Origin: JBGSWL01 sp041752455
Lineage (GTDB): Bacteria; Pseudomonadota; Alphaproteobacteria; Rhizobiales; Rhizobiaceae
Reading direction: 5' to 3'
NCBI GenBank assembly: GCA_041752455.1
Contig: JBGSWL010000115.1
Coordinates: forward strand, 1-34,215
DNA length: 34,215 bases
Positions 1 to 8,197 of the stretch are shown piece after piece. The first letter of the stretch is position 1. Every line of letters starts with the position of its first letter. Below the pieces are notes generated by a model. The model did not search any database, was not told where the DNA came from, and saw only the letters and a program-made list of their open reading frames with translations. Both the position numbers and the translations under genes were made by a program.

Positions 1-1242
1 GTGATCGGTGCCGGCCTTGCCGGCCTGTCGGCCGCGCGCGACCTGACGGCTGCAGGTGCGGATGTTCTTGTTGTCGAGGCGCGCGACCGCATCGGCGGGC
101 GCATTCACACCTCGCGCCTGTGGCCGGACCTGCCGGTGGACCTTGGCGCCAGCTGGATCCACGGAACTAAAGGCAATCCGCTGACTTCCCTTGCCGACGA
201 TGCCGGTGCGCGGCGGGTTGCGACAAGCTATGACGCCGCGATAATGCTCGGACCCGATGGCTCCGAAATCGAGCCGGACATGGGGCCAGCCGAGACGATC
301 CTTGAAGATGCGATTGCTGAAGCATCCGACCGCAACCGGGACATCTCCGTTCAGGAGGCCCTTGCGGCATCGCGCGGCTGGAAAGGTGCTTCGAGCGAAG
401 ACCGACGGCTGGTGAGCCATCTGGTCAATGCCTCGCTGGAACAGGAATATGGCGGGCCGGCAAGCCGGTTGTCGGCTTGGCATGGCGATGACGCCGAAGC
501 CTTTGGCGGCGCCGATGTGCTCTTTCCCGACGGGTTCGATGCGATCACGGTCCACCTTGCCGAGGGTCTGACCATCGCCACCGGCAAAGCCGTGACGAAA
601 ATTGCACCGCGTGCGGTGACCCTCGCCGACGGAACCGTTCTGTCCTGCGACAAGGTTGTCGTGACCGTGCCGATCGGCGTCCTGAAGGCAGGGGCAATCG
701 TTTGGTCCGAACCGTTGGGCAAGGCTCGTTCTGATGCCCTGAAGACGCTTGAGATGGGCCTTCTCAACAAATGCTGGATGCGGTTTTCGGAGACCGTATG
801 GCCCGACGATGTCGACTGGATCGAATGGGTTGGCCCTCGCGAAGGCCAGTGGGCGCAGTGGGTTTCGCTGGCGCGAACGCTCGAGGCGCCGGTTCTGCTC
901 GGCTTTCATGCCGGCCAGCAGGCCGCCGACCTCGAAAAGCTGGATGACCGCGCGACAACGGCTCTGGCCGTCGAGGCGCTGCGGGCGATGTTTGGTTCAT
1001 CTTTTCCGGAACCGGTGGCCGCGCAGGTCACCCGTTGGGGCCAGGATCGCCTCAGCCTCGGCAGCTACAGCTTCAATGCTGTCCGCACCGATGAGCGCAC
1101 CCGGGAGGCGCTGTACGGCGCTGACTGGGATGGCGCACTCTGGTTTGCCGGTGAGGCCACCATGCGCGATTATTTCGGCACGGCGCATGGTGCCGTTTTG
1201 TCGGGTCGTCGCGTCGCACGCGACATCGCCCGCGCCAAGTAG
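1..1242 (+). CDS. Flavin-containing amine oxidase (FAD-dependent), 5' truncated by window edge
   Basis: Oxidises an amine using FAD; the substrate cannot be read from sequence. The visible protein opens directly in the Rossmann dinucleotide motif (V/M-IGAGLAGLSAARDL), followed by a VVEARDRIGGRIHT segment, the usual second part of the FAD-binding site in monoamine/polyamine oxidases. Near the C-terminus LWFAGEATMRDYFGTAHGAVLSG is the typical FAD-contacting end of the family (GE near residue 385, GTAHGA after it). The gtg at base 1 is probably an internal valine, since family members carry a few residues before the glycine motif, so the true start lies upstream. About 413 residues are visible and the C-terminus is complete. 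The stop is 188 bp upstream of dppA. A substrate link to peptide uptake is possible but unsupported. Confidence 0.85.
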   Translation: MIGAGLAGLSAARDLTAAGADVLVVEARDRIGGRIHTSRLWPDLPVDLGASWIHGTKGNPLTSLADDAGARRVATSYDAAIMLGPDGSEIEPDMGPAETILEDAIAEASDRNRDISVQEALAASRGWKGASSEDRRLVSHLVNASLEQEYGGPASRLSAWHGDDAEAFGGADVLFPDGFDAITVHLAEGLTIATGKAVTKIAPRAVTLADGTVLSCDKVVVTVPIGVLKAGAIVWSEPLGKARSDALKTLEMGLLNKCWMRFSETVWPDDVDWIEWVGPREGQWAQWVSLARTLEAPVLLGFHAGQQAADLEKLDDRATTALAVEALRAMFGSSFPEPVAAQVTRWGQDRLSLGSYSFNAVRTDERTREALYGADWDGALWFAGEATMRDYFGTAHGAVLSGRRVARDIARAK

Positions 1243-1268
1243 GAAAGCGCCTGCCTTGGCATGGCAAG

Positions 1269-1298
1269 CGTCGCATTACGCGACGTCATATCGCGTAA
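1269..1298. promoter_or_regulatory. Two overlapping, mutually exclusive inverted repeats upstream of dppA
   Basis: Seen directly: CGTCGC (1269-1274) and GCGACG (1280-1285) form a perfect 6-bp hairpin. TTACGCGA (1276-1283) and TCGCGTAA (1291-1298) form a perfect 8-bp repeat with a 7-bp spacer. They share 1276-1285, so only one could fold at a time in RNA. As DNA, the 23-bp TTACGCGA-N7-TCGCGTAA has the shape of a dimeric repressor or activator site. It lies 34-56 bp after the amine oxidase stop and about 130-155 bp before dppA. Whether it is an operator, an attenuator or a weak terminator is inference. Confidence 0.4.
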
Positions 1299-1343
1299 AC
1301 TCCACATGGCGCTTGCTTTTCCCCGCCGATTGCGTTTCGCTTG

Positions 1344-1366
1344 ACCTTCGGTCGTAAACCCAAGGT
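1344..1366. promoter_or_regulatory. Imperfect inverted repeat in the dppA leader or promoter region
   Basis: ACCTTCGGT (1344-1352) and ACCCAAGGT (1358-1366) are inverted repeats with one mismatch in nine and a 5-bp spacer, centred about 76 bp upstream of the dppA ATG. It could bind a regulator or fold as a leader hairpin. TTGACC at 1341-1346 resembles a -35 box, but I see no convincing -10 at 16-18 bp. Confidence 0.3.
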
Positions 1367-1430
1367 CTGAACTGCTAAATTCAGGCGGGAATTCGACGGG
1401 AAAAGTTCCAGTCAAGAAGGGAGCGCAACA

Positions 1431-3023
1431 ATGCTCAGAATCAAGACACTGCTTGCCACAACGGCGATGGTGGCAGCCCTTGCGGGTGCCGCAAACGCCA
1501 AAACGCTTGTCTATTGCTCGGAAGGGTCGCCGGAGGGCTTTGACCCTGCGCTCTACACATCGGGCACCACGTTCGATGCCTCGTCCAAGACCGTTTACAA
1601 CCGCCTCGTGGAATTCAAGCCGGGTTCGACCGAAGTCGTTCCGGGCCTTGCCGAAAGCTGGGAAGTCTCCGCTGACGGGATGGAATACACCTTCAAGCTG
1701 CGCGCCGGCGCCAAGTTCCACACCACGGAATTCTTCACCCCGACGCGCGATGCCAACGCTGACGACGTCATCTTCACCTTCAATCGCCAGGGCGATGCGG
1801 CCAATCCGTTCAACGCCTATGTCGAAGGCGCAAGCTGGGAATACTTCAACGGCATGTCGATGCCGGACCTCATCAAGTCGATCGAAAAGGTCGATGACAT
1901 GACGGTGAAGTTCGTGCTGAACCGCGCCGAAGCGCCGTTCCTTGCCAACCTTGCGATGGATTTTGCATCCGTCATGTCCAAGGAATATGCCGATGCGCTT
2001 GCCGCAGCAGGCACCCAGTCGGACCTGAACCAGAAGCCGGTCGGCACCGGCCCGTTCCAGTTCGTCAACTACCAGCCTGACGCGGTCATCCGCTACAAGG
2101 CCCACCCGGACTATTGGGGTGGCAAGCAGGCGATCGATGATCTGGTCTTTGCGATCACGACCGATGCATCCGTGCGCCAGCAGAAGCTGCTGGCCGGCGA
2201 ATGCCACGTGATGCCCTATCCGAACCCGGCCGACGTTCAGGCGCTGAAAGACAACGCCGACGTCAACGTCATGGAACAGCAGGGTCTCAACGTCGGCTAT
2301 CTGGCCTACAACACCCAGCAGGCACCGTTCGACAAGGCCGAAGTGCGCAAGGCGCTCAACATGGCCATCAACAAGCAGGCCATCCTCGACGCCGTGTTCC
2401 AGGGTGCCGGCCAGGCAGCAACCAACCCTATCCCGCCGACCATGTGGTCCTACAACACCGCGATCCAGGACGATCCGTACGATCCGGAAGCGGCCAAGGC
2501 GATGCTGGCAACCGCTGGCGTCACCGATCTGTCGATGAAGGTCTGGGCAATGCCGGTGCAGCGTCCGTACAATCCGAACGCCCGCCGTATGGCCGAACTG
2601 ATCCAGGAAGATTTCGCGAAGGTCGGTGTCACGGTTGAGATCGTCTCGTTCGAGTGGGGCGAGTATCTTGAAAAGTCCAAGGCGACCGACCGTGACGGTG
2701 CGGTTCTCCTCGGCTGGACCGGTGACAATGGCGATCCGGACAACTTCCTCGCCGTTCTGCTCGGTTGCGATGCCGTTGGCGGTGCCAACCGTGCGCAGTG
2801 GTGCAACGAGGAGTTCAACGCCATCATCCAGAAGGCAAAGGCCGGCACCGCCGAAGAGCGCACCAAGCTCTACGAAGAGGCGCAGGTTGTCTTCAAGCGT
2901 GAAGCACCGTGGGCGACGATTGCCCACTCGGTCGTCTTCATGCCAATGCGCAAGGAAGTCTCGGGCTATGTGATGGATCCGCTCGGCGGCCATTCTTTCG
3001 TCGGCGTCGATATCGCCGAGTGA
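1431..3023 (+). CDS. dppA: Periplasmic dipeptide-binding protein DppA
   Basis: Binds dipeptides in the periplasm and delivers them to the DppBCDF transporter. The 530-residue protein is SBP_bac_5 family (solute-binding family 5). It starts with a clear Sec signal peptide (basic MLRIK, hydrophobic core, AxA-type site before KTLVYCSEG). The mature protein follows E. coli DppA closely from memory: KTLVYCSEGSPEGFDPALYTSGTTFDASS near the N-terminus, MPYPNPADV in the middle, AMPVQRPYNPNARRMAELIQ and LGWTGDNGDPDNF later. Length agrees with DppA (about 535). The ATG is preceded by GAAGGGAG at suitable spacing. It heads a five-gene operon but is separated from dppB by a strong hairpin, which would favour excess binding protein. 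Haem or 5-aminolevulinate binding, known for some DppA proteins, cannot be excluded. Confidence 0.96.
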   Translation: MLRIKTLLATTAMVAALAGAANAKTLVYCSEGSPEGFDPALYTSGTTFDASSKTVYNRLVEFKPGSTEVVPGLAESWEVSADGMEYTFKLRAGAKFHTTEFFTPTRDANADDVIFTFNRQGDAANPFNAYVEGASWEYFNGMSMPDLIKSIEKVDDMTVKFVLNRAEAPFLANLAMDFASVMSKEYADALAAAGTQSDLNQKPVGTGPFQFVNYQPDAVIRYKAHPDYWGGKQAIDDLVFAITTDASVRQQKLLAGECHVMPYPNPADVQALKDNADVNVMEQQGLNVGYLAYNTQQAPFDKAEVRKALNMAINKQAILDAVFQGAGQAATNPIPPTMWSYNTAIQDDPYDPEAAKAMLATAGVTDLSMKVWAMPVQRPYNPNARRMAELIQEDFAKVGVTVEIVSFEWGEYLEKSKATDRDGAVLLGWTGDNGDPDNFLAVLLGCDAVGGANRAQWCNEEFNAIIQKAKAGTAEERTKLYEEAQVVFKREAPWATIAHSVVFMPMRKEVSGYVMDPLGGHSFVGVDIAE

Positions 3024-3049
3024 TCCCGGGCCGTTAGGCTGATACTGAC

Positions 3050-3084
3050 AAGGCCGGGGCGGGCAGTGCGTCCGCCCCGGCCTT
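3050..3084 (+). terminator. Strong hairpin between dppA and dppB (attenuating terminator or mRNA-stabilising stem-loop)
   Basis: AAGGCCGGGGCGG (3050-3062) pairs perfectly with CCGCCCCGGCCTT (3072-3084) around a 9-nt loop: a 13-bp GC-rich stem 27 bp after the dppA stop. There is no long U-tract after it, so complete termination is unlikely. Such intercistronic stems after binding-protein genes of ABC operons commonly give partial termination or protect the upstream mRNA from 3' exonucleases; applying that here is inference. Confidence 0.75.
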
Positions 3085-3127
3085 CACGCATCCGCCGTCC
3101 AGGGACGGCGCGTCAGGCGGAAACAGC

Positions 3128-4132
3128 ATGCTTCGCTTCTTTCTTTACCGGCTGACACTTCTGATCCCGACCTTCATCGGGGTCTCGATCGTGGCGTTCG
3201 CCTTCATCAGGCTTCTGCCCGGCGATCCGATCGTTCTTTTGGCCGGCGAGCGCGGCCTGACCCCTGAACGCTACAAGGAATTGCAGACACTCTACGGCTT
3301 CGACCAGCCGCTGCCGGTGCAGTACTGGACCTATGTGATGGACCTCTTGCAAGGTGACTTCGGCACATCGATCGTCACCAAGCGGCCGGTCCTCGAAGAA
3401 TTCTTCACGCTTTTTCCGGCCACCATCGAACTGGCGCTCTGCGCGATCCTGCTTGCAACCGCCATCGGCGTTCCGGCCGGCGTTCTGGCTGCCGTCAAGC
3501 GCGGCACATGGCTCGACCAGTCGATCATGGGCGTTGCGCTGGTCGGCTATTCGATGCCGATCTTCTGGTGGGGCCTGCTGCTGATCATCTTTTTTTCCGG
3601 CATCCTGCAATGGACACCGGTGTCCGGGCGCATCTCGCTCGTCTACTATTTTCCTTCGGTAACCGGATTCATGCTGATCGATGCGGCACTCTCGGGCCAG
3701 AAGGGTGCATTCTCGTCGGCGCTGAGCCATCTCATTCTGCCAACGGTCGTGCTGGCGACGATCCCGCTTGCGGTGATCGCCCGGCAGACGCGGTCGGCGA
3801 TGCTCGAAGTGCTGGGCGAGGATTATGTGCGCACCGCGCGCTCCAAGGGATTGCCGCCGTTCACGGTGATCGGCGTCCATGCGCTGCGCAATGCGCTGAT
3901 ACCGGTCGTGACAACCATCGGCCTGCAGGTTGGCGTGCTGCTTGCCGGCGCCATCCTGACCGAGACGATCTTTTCGTGGCCGGGCATCGGCAAATGGATG
4001 GTCGATTCGGTGTTCAAGCGCGACTACGCGGTCGTCCAGGGCGGGCTGCTGCTGATTGCCGCCATCATCATGGTGGTCAATCTGTTGGTCGATCTGCTTT
4101 ACGGCCTGATCAATCCGCGAATCCGGCGATGA
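3128..4132 (+). CDS. dppB: Dipeptide ABC transporter permease DppB
   Basis: One of two inner-membrane subunits forming the dipeptide channel. The 334 residues match DppB/OppB length. The sequence begins with a hydrophobic helix (FLYRLTLLIPTFIGVSIVAFAFIRLLPGDP), has the loop RGLTPERYKELQTLYGFDQPLPVQYWTY typical of DppB, and carries the binding-protein-dependent permease core with the cytoplasmic EAA loop (LGEDYVRTARSKGLPPFTVIGVHALRNALIPVV) that docks on the ATPases. Around six membrane spans are visible. It is followed 19 bp later by dppC, so the two are co-transcribed. Confidence 0.95.
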   Translation: MLRFFLYRLTLLIPTFIGVSIVAFAFIRLLPGDPIVLLAGERGLTPERYKELQTLYGFDQPLPVQYWTYVMDLLQGDFGTSIVTKRPVLEEFFTLFPATIELALCAILLATAIGVPAGVLAAVKRGTWLDQSIMGVALVGYSMPIFWWGLLLIIFFSGILQWTPVSGRISLVYYFPSVTGFMLIDAALSGQKGAFSSALSHLILPTVVLATIPLAVIARQTRSAMLEVLGEDYVRTARSKGLPPFTVIGVHALRNALIPVVTTIGLQVGVLLAGAILTETIFSWPGIGKWMVDSVFKRDYAVVQGGLLLIAAIIMVVNLLVDLLYGLINPRIRR

Positions 4133-4151
4133 AAAAGACGAGGCGCGCGCG

Positions 4152-5072
4152 ATGACCGACACCACCAACACTTCCGGGAGCAAGACACCGGCCACCGCAT
4201 CAGGGATGCGGCGCGCTGCCCTTGGCGAATTCTGGTTCTATTTCTCGCGCAACAAGGGCGCGGTGATCGGCCTGTATGTTTTCATGGCGATCGTCTTCAT
4301 CGCGGTCTTTGCGCCGCTGCTGGCACCGCACGGGCCCACCGTCCAAAATCGGGGCGCATTGCTGCTGCCGCCTTTCTGGCAGGACGGCGGCTCCTTCGCC
4401 TATCCGCTTGGAACCGATGCCGTCGGGCGCGACATGCTCTCCCGGCTAATTCATGGCGCGCGGTTCTCGCTGTTCATCGGTCTTTTTGTCGTCACCCTTT
4501 CCGTATCGGTCGGCGTGGTGGTCGGGCTGATTGCCGGGTTTTTCCGCGGCTGGATCGACACCGTGATCATGCGCGTCATGGACGTGATCCTTGCGTTTCC
4601 ATCGCTGCTTCTGGCGTTGGTGCTGGTCGCCATTCTCGGGCCCGGCCTGATCAATGCGATGATTGCCATTGCGCTGATCCTGCAGCCGCATTTTGTCCGC
4701 CTCACTCGCGCAGCGGTGCTGTCGGAGCGCGAGCGGGAATACGTGATCTCGGCCCGCGTTGCCGGCGCCAGCCGCCTGCGGCTGATGTTCGTGACGATCC
4801 TGCCCAATTGCCTTGCGCCATTGATCGTGCAGGCGACGCTGTCGTTCTCCAATGCCATTCTCGATGCGGCGGCACTCGGCTTTCTCGGCATGGGCGCCCA
4901 GCCGCCAACCCCGGAATGGGGCACGATGCTGGCAGAGGCGCGCGAGTTCATCCTGCGCGCCTGGTGGGTCGTCACATTCCCGGGCCTTGCGATTCTTGTC
5001 ACGGTGCTTGCGATCAACCTTGTCGGCGATGGGCTTCGCGATGCGCTCGATCCCAAGCTGAAGCAGAGCTGA
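4152..5072 (+). CDS. dppC: Dipeptide ABC transporter permease DppC
   Basis: Second membrane subunit of the dipeptide transporter, 306 residues. A variable N-terminal stretch (residues 1-20, rich in T, S and A) precedes the OppC/DppC N-terminal domain (EFWFYFSRNKGAVIGLYVFM). PLGTDAVGRDMLSRLIHGARFSL is the conserved OppC-type entry to the permease core, and ISARVAGASRLRLMFVTILPNCLAPLIV is the EAA loop contacting DppD/DppF. AALGFLGMGAQPPTPEWGTML near residues 240-260 is also characteristic. It sits between dppB and dppD; the gap to dppD is only 4 bp, which suggests translational coupling. Confidence 0.95.
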   Translation: MTDTTNTSGSKTPATASGMRRAALGEFWFYFSRNKGAVIGLYVFMAIVFIAVFAPLLAPHGPTVQNRGALLLPPFWQDGGSFAYPLGTDAVGRDMLSRLIHGARFSLFIGLFVVTLSVSVGVVVGLIAGFFRGWIDTVIMRVMDVILAFPSLLLALVLVAILGPGLINAMIAIALILQPHFVRLTRAAVLSEREREYVISARVAGASRLRLMFVTILPNCLAPLIVQATLSFSNAILDAAALGFLGMGAQPPTPEWGTMLAEAREFILRAWWVVTFPGLAILVTVLAINLVGDGLRDALDPKLKQS

Positions 5073-5076
5073 CGCG

Positions 5077-6081
5077 ATGCCCCTCCTTCGGATCGAGAAC
5101 CTGACTGTCACATTTGCCACCTCGTCCGGTCCGTTTCGGGCTGTCGAGAATGTTTCGCTCACCTGCGATGCCGGTGAAATCCTTGCCATCGTTGGCGAGA
5201 GCGGGTCAGGCAAGTCTGTCGCCATGCTGGCATTGATGGGCCTCTTGCCATGGACGGCAACAGTCACCGCCGATGTGATGTCTTTTGACGGCCACGACAT
5301 GCTGTCGATGGGGCTGCGTGAGCGCCGCTCGATCCTTGGCAAGGACATCGCGATGATCTTCCAGGAGCCGATGTCGAGCCTCAATCCGTGCTTCACCGTC
5401 GGCTTCCAGATCGGCGAAACGCTCCGTTTGCATCTCGGCATGGGCCGCGCCGAGCGGCGGACCCGTACGATCGAACTCCTGAACCTTGTCGGCATCCCGG
5501 CGCCGGAAGACCGGTTGTCGCAATTTCCCCACCAGTTGTCGGGTGGCATGAGCCAGCGGGTGATGATCGCCATGGCGCTCGCCTGCAATCCGAAACTGCT
5601 GATCGCCGACGAGCCGACCACGGCGCTCGATGTGACAATCCAGGCGCAGATCCTCGATCTGCTGGTTTCGCTGCAAAGCAACTACGGCATGGGCCTGATC
5701 CTCATCACCCATGACATGGGCGTCGTCGCCGAAACTGCCGAGCGCGTGCAAGTGCAGTATGCCGGCCAGAAGGTCGAGGAACAGGCCGTCGCAAGCCTTT
5801 TCTCCGATCCGCACCATCCTTACACGGCGGCGCTCCTGTCGGCGCTGCCGGAGCGGGCCGACCGGCGCGGGCGCCTGCCGTCGATACCGGGCGTCGTTCC
5901 GGGTCATGGCGACCGCCCGCCGGGCTGCCTGTTTTCGCCGCGCTGCGCCTTTGCGACCGAACTCTGCCAGATGCCGCCGGTGCGCCAAGGCCCGGAGCTT
6001 GGCTTTGCCCTTTGCAATTATCCGCTGGTCGCCGGGGTTCCGCAGAACCATCCTGGTACTGCGCGAGAGGTGACACGATGA
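5077..6081 (+). CDS. dppD: Dipeptide ABC transporter ATP-binding protein DppD
   Basis: One of the two ATPases that power dipeptide import, 334 residues, cytoplasmic and membrane-associated. Visible motifs: Walker A GESGSGKS (about 46-53), Q-loop IFQEPMSSLNP, ABC signature LSGGMSQRVMIAMALA, Walker B LLIADEPTTALDVT, and the switch histidine in ITHDMGVV. The C-terminus has the oligopeptide/dipeptide domain with HPYTAALLSALP, then PGCLFSPRCAF and a third cysteine (ELCQMPP), a cysteine set that in DppD-type proteins has been associated with an Fe-S cluster. The stop overlaps the dppF start (ATGA), so the two ATPases are translationally coupled. Confidence 0.95.
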   Translation: MPLLRIENLTVTFATSSGPFRAVENVSLTCDAGEILAIVGESGSGKSVAMLALMGLLPWTATVTADVMSFDGHDMLSMGLRERRSILGKDIAMIFQEPMSSLNPCFTVGFQIGETLRLHLGMGRAERRTRTIELLNLVGIPAPEDRLSQFPHQLSGGMSQRVMIAMALACNPKLLIADEPTTALDVTIQAQILDLLVSLQSNYGMGLILITHDMGVVAETAERVQVQYAGQKVEEQAVASLFSDPHHPYTAALLSALPERADRRGRLPSIPGVVPGHGDRPPGCLFSPRCAFATELCQMPPVRQGPELGFALCNYPLVAGVPQNHPGTAREVTR

Positions 6082-7064
6082 ACGCCGGCGCAGTCGTGGC
6101 TGAAGCACGTGGACTGACCCGCCATTACACGGTCGGAGGCGGGCTGTTTCGCGCAGCCGGAACGGTGCAGGCCCTGAACGGCGTGTCGTTTTCGTTGGAA
6201 GCCGGCAAGACGCTGGCTGTTGTCGGCGAATCCGGTTGCGGCAAGTCTACCCTTGCCCGCCTTGTGACGATGATCGAACCGCCGACCCAAGGATCGCTGC
6301 TGATCGACGGCAAACCGGTCACGGCCCGCGACCCCGGTTTGCGGCGCAAGGTGCAGATCGTCTTCCAGAATCCGTACGGCTCGCTCAATCCGCGCCAGAA
6401 GGTCGGCGCGATTCTCGAAGAGCCTCTGGTCATCAACACGCGCGACACGGCGGCCGAGCGGCGGCAAAAGGCGCTGGCGATGATGGCCCGTGTTGGCCTT
6501 CGCCCTGAACACTATGAACGCTATCCGCACATGTTCTCCGGCGGGCAACGCCAGCGCATCGCCATTGCCCGCGCCTTGATGCTGAACCCGAAGATCCTTG
6601 TGCTCGATGAGCCGGTCTCGGCGCTCGACGTGTCGATCCAGGCGCAGGTTCTCAATCTTCTGATGGACCTGCAGGAGGAGATGGGCCTTGCCTACCTTTT
6701 CATCAGCCATGACCTGTCGGTCGTGCGCCATATCGCCGATGACATTCTGGTGATGTATCTCGGCAAACCTGTGGAGGCAGGGCCTGCCGAAACCGTCTTT
6801 GCAAATCCGCGCCATCCCTATACGGCCGCGCTCCTGTCGGCGACACCGTCGGCCGAACCGGGTGCCAGCAAGGCATTGCGGATCAAGCTGGAAGGCGAAC
6901 TGCCCTCGCCGCTCAATCCGCCCTCAGGGTGCCCGTTCAACCCGCGCTGTTGGCGGGTGCTCGACCAGTGCCGGACATCCGAGCCGCCGCTGGAAGGCGG
7001 CAGCCACGCTTATGCCTGCTACAACCCGATGGACGGGCTGGATCAGAGAAACACCCGCTCGTAG
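6078..7064 (+). CDS. dppF: Dipeptide ABC transporter ATP-binding protein DppF
   Basis: Second ATPase of the dipeptide transporter, 328 residues from the ATG at 6078. I chose this start because it overlaps the dppD stop by ATGA and begins right before the conserved N-terminus (ARGLTRHYTVGGGLF). Motifs: Walker A GESGCGKSTLARL, Q-loop FQNPYGSLNPRQKV, signature FSGGQRQRIAIARALM, Walker B ILVLDEPVSALDVS, switch ISHDLSVVRHIADD. The C-terminal peptide-transporter domain (HPYTAALLSATPS, GCPFNPRCWRVLDQC) is present. The last 22 bp overlap the convergent hupE-like gene; I see no terminator hairpin there, so read-through antisense transcription is possible at this junction. Confidence 0.95.
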   Translation: MNAGAVVAEARGLTRHYTVGGGLFRAAGTVQALNGVSFSLEAGKTLAVVGESGCGKSTLARLVTMIEPPTQGSLLIDGKPVTARDPGLRRKVQIVFQNPYGSLNPRQKVGAILEEPLVINTRDTAAERRQKALAMMARVGLRPEHYERYPHMFSGGQRQRIAIARALMLNPKILVLDEPVSALDVSIQAQVLNLLMDLQEEMGLAYLFISHDLSVVRHIADDILVMYLGKPVEAGPAETVFANPRHPYTAALLSATPSAEPGASKALRIKLEGELPSPLNPPSGCPFNPRCWRVLDQCRTSEPPLEGGSHAYACYNPMDGLDQRNTRS

Positions 7065-8197
7065 AACCACCATGCGCCGGTTGCGGCAATGGCCAATGAC
7101 GCCGGCGCTGCAATCGCAGATTTGTACCACGTCTTGGTATTGAACCAGAAACCGACGGCGAGAAACGCCGCAGCGATGACGGTCAACTGGCCGATTTCCA
7201 CACCGATATTGAAGGCAACGAGGCCAAGCACAAGCCGCTGCGGATCAAGCCCGATATCGCCAAGCACGGACGCAAAGCCTAGGCCGTGCAGCAGGCCGAA
7301 GGCAAAGATGATCAACGGTCGCCAACTGTGCAGTTTGCTCGAGACGATGTTCTCGACCGCCACATAGACGATCGACGCGGCAATCAACGGCTCGACCACG
7401 GATGCCGGCACCGAGACAAGCCCGAGCGTTGCCAGCGCCAGCGTGATCGAATGGGCCAGCGTGAAGGCGGAAATCTGCCAAAGCAGCGGCTTGAGTTTTG
7501 GTGACAGGAAAAACAGGCCGAGCACGAACAGGATATGGTCGAGGCCCTTCGGGATGATGTGTTCGAATCCGATCACCACATAGTCGACGAAGGTTTCCAG
7601 AGCGCCCGTGGCACCGCCCGCTTCACGCGGGATCGGCGCGCTTTCCACACCCGCCGACAGGAAGCCGGTGTAGGGATTTTCCATCGTACCCATCTGGCGC
7701 ACAACGACTTCGCCGAATTCCGGGGCAAACTGCAGCGTCACCGGTGTATCGCCTTCCGGCAGCGTTGCGGTCAGGATGGCGAAGGCATCGCGCGGCAGTT
7801 CGACATTGGCTTCTTCGGTGACTGTCATTTCGGAAAGCGTCAGGCCAACCGGTTCGCCGCCGGCACGAGCCGTGATGTCACCTTGCCAATCGCCGAAGGC
7901 GGCAGTCACTGCCGTTGAAAGTTCTGTGGCAGACAGCGCGCGCAGCCGGTCATACTCGGCAGCATTTTCAGCTTCATTGGTGTCGATGATGGCGGAGAGA
8001 TCGATGCCTGCCAGAAGCGCTTCGGCGTTGAAGCCGAACTTGATGCTGACGTCGTTGCCGGTAATTGTGATATCGGCGACAGCCGGCCTGACCTCATGGG
8101 CCGATGACAAATCAGGCCCCAGCACCATATGAAATGAAACAGCGGCCAGCGCCGCAACAGCAAACCGTCGCCAAGATGCAGGGAACCCGAAAACCAT
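7043..8197 (-). CDS. HupE/UreJ-type membrane protein with periplasmic N-terminal domain (putative metal uptake)
   Basis: 384 residues. A signal peptide (about 1-33, cut near SSAHEV) is followed by a soluble, presumably periplasmic domain to about 200, then six or so membrane helices to the C-terminus. The membrane half matches the HupE/UreJ family: EHIIPKGLDHILFVLGLFFLSPK (H213, D220, H221), FTLAHSITLALATLGLVS (H249), VENIV and FGLLHGLGFASVLGD (H304), then FNIGVEIGQL. HupE/UreJ proteins are linked to nickel or related metal entry; the histidines fit that, but metal and direction of transport are not shown by sequence. A good ribosome site (AAAGGATG, about 10 bp upstream) supports the start. 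It faces dppF at its end and is divergent from the DUF4198-type gene, with which it shares a CATG start. Confidence 0.85.
   Translation of the reverse strand: MVFGFPASWRRFAVAALAAVSFHMVLGPDLSSAHEVRPAVADITITGNDVSIKFGFNAEALLAGIDLSAIIDTNEAENAAEYDRLRALSATELSTAVTAAFGDWQGDITARAGGEPVGLTLSEMTVTEEANVELPRDAFAILTATLPEGDTPVTLQFAPEFGEVVVRQMGTMENPYTGFLSAGVESAPIPREAGGATGALETFVDYVVIGFEHIIPKGLDHILFVLGLFFLSPKLKPLLWQISAFTLAHSITLALATLGLVSVPASVVEPLIAASIVYVAVENIVSSKLHSWRPLIIFAFGLLHGLGFASVLGDIGLDPQRLVLGLVAFNIGVEIGQLTVIAAAFLAVGFWFNTKTWYKSAIAAPASLAIAATGAWWFYERVFL

Noticed and set aside
1170..2993. Long open frame on the minus strand (about 600 codons) opposite dppA
   Set aside because: It mirrors the codon pattern of dppA in GC-rich DNA, is rich in H, R, D and G without any recognisable domain, and dppA itself is a clear family member.
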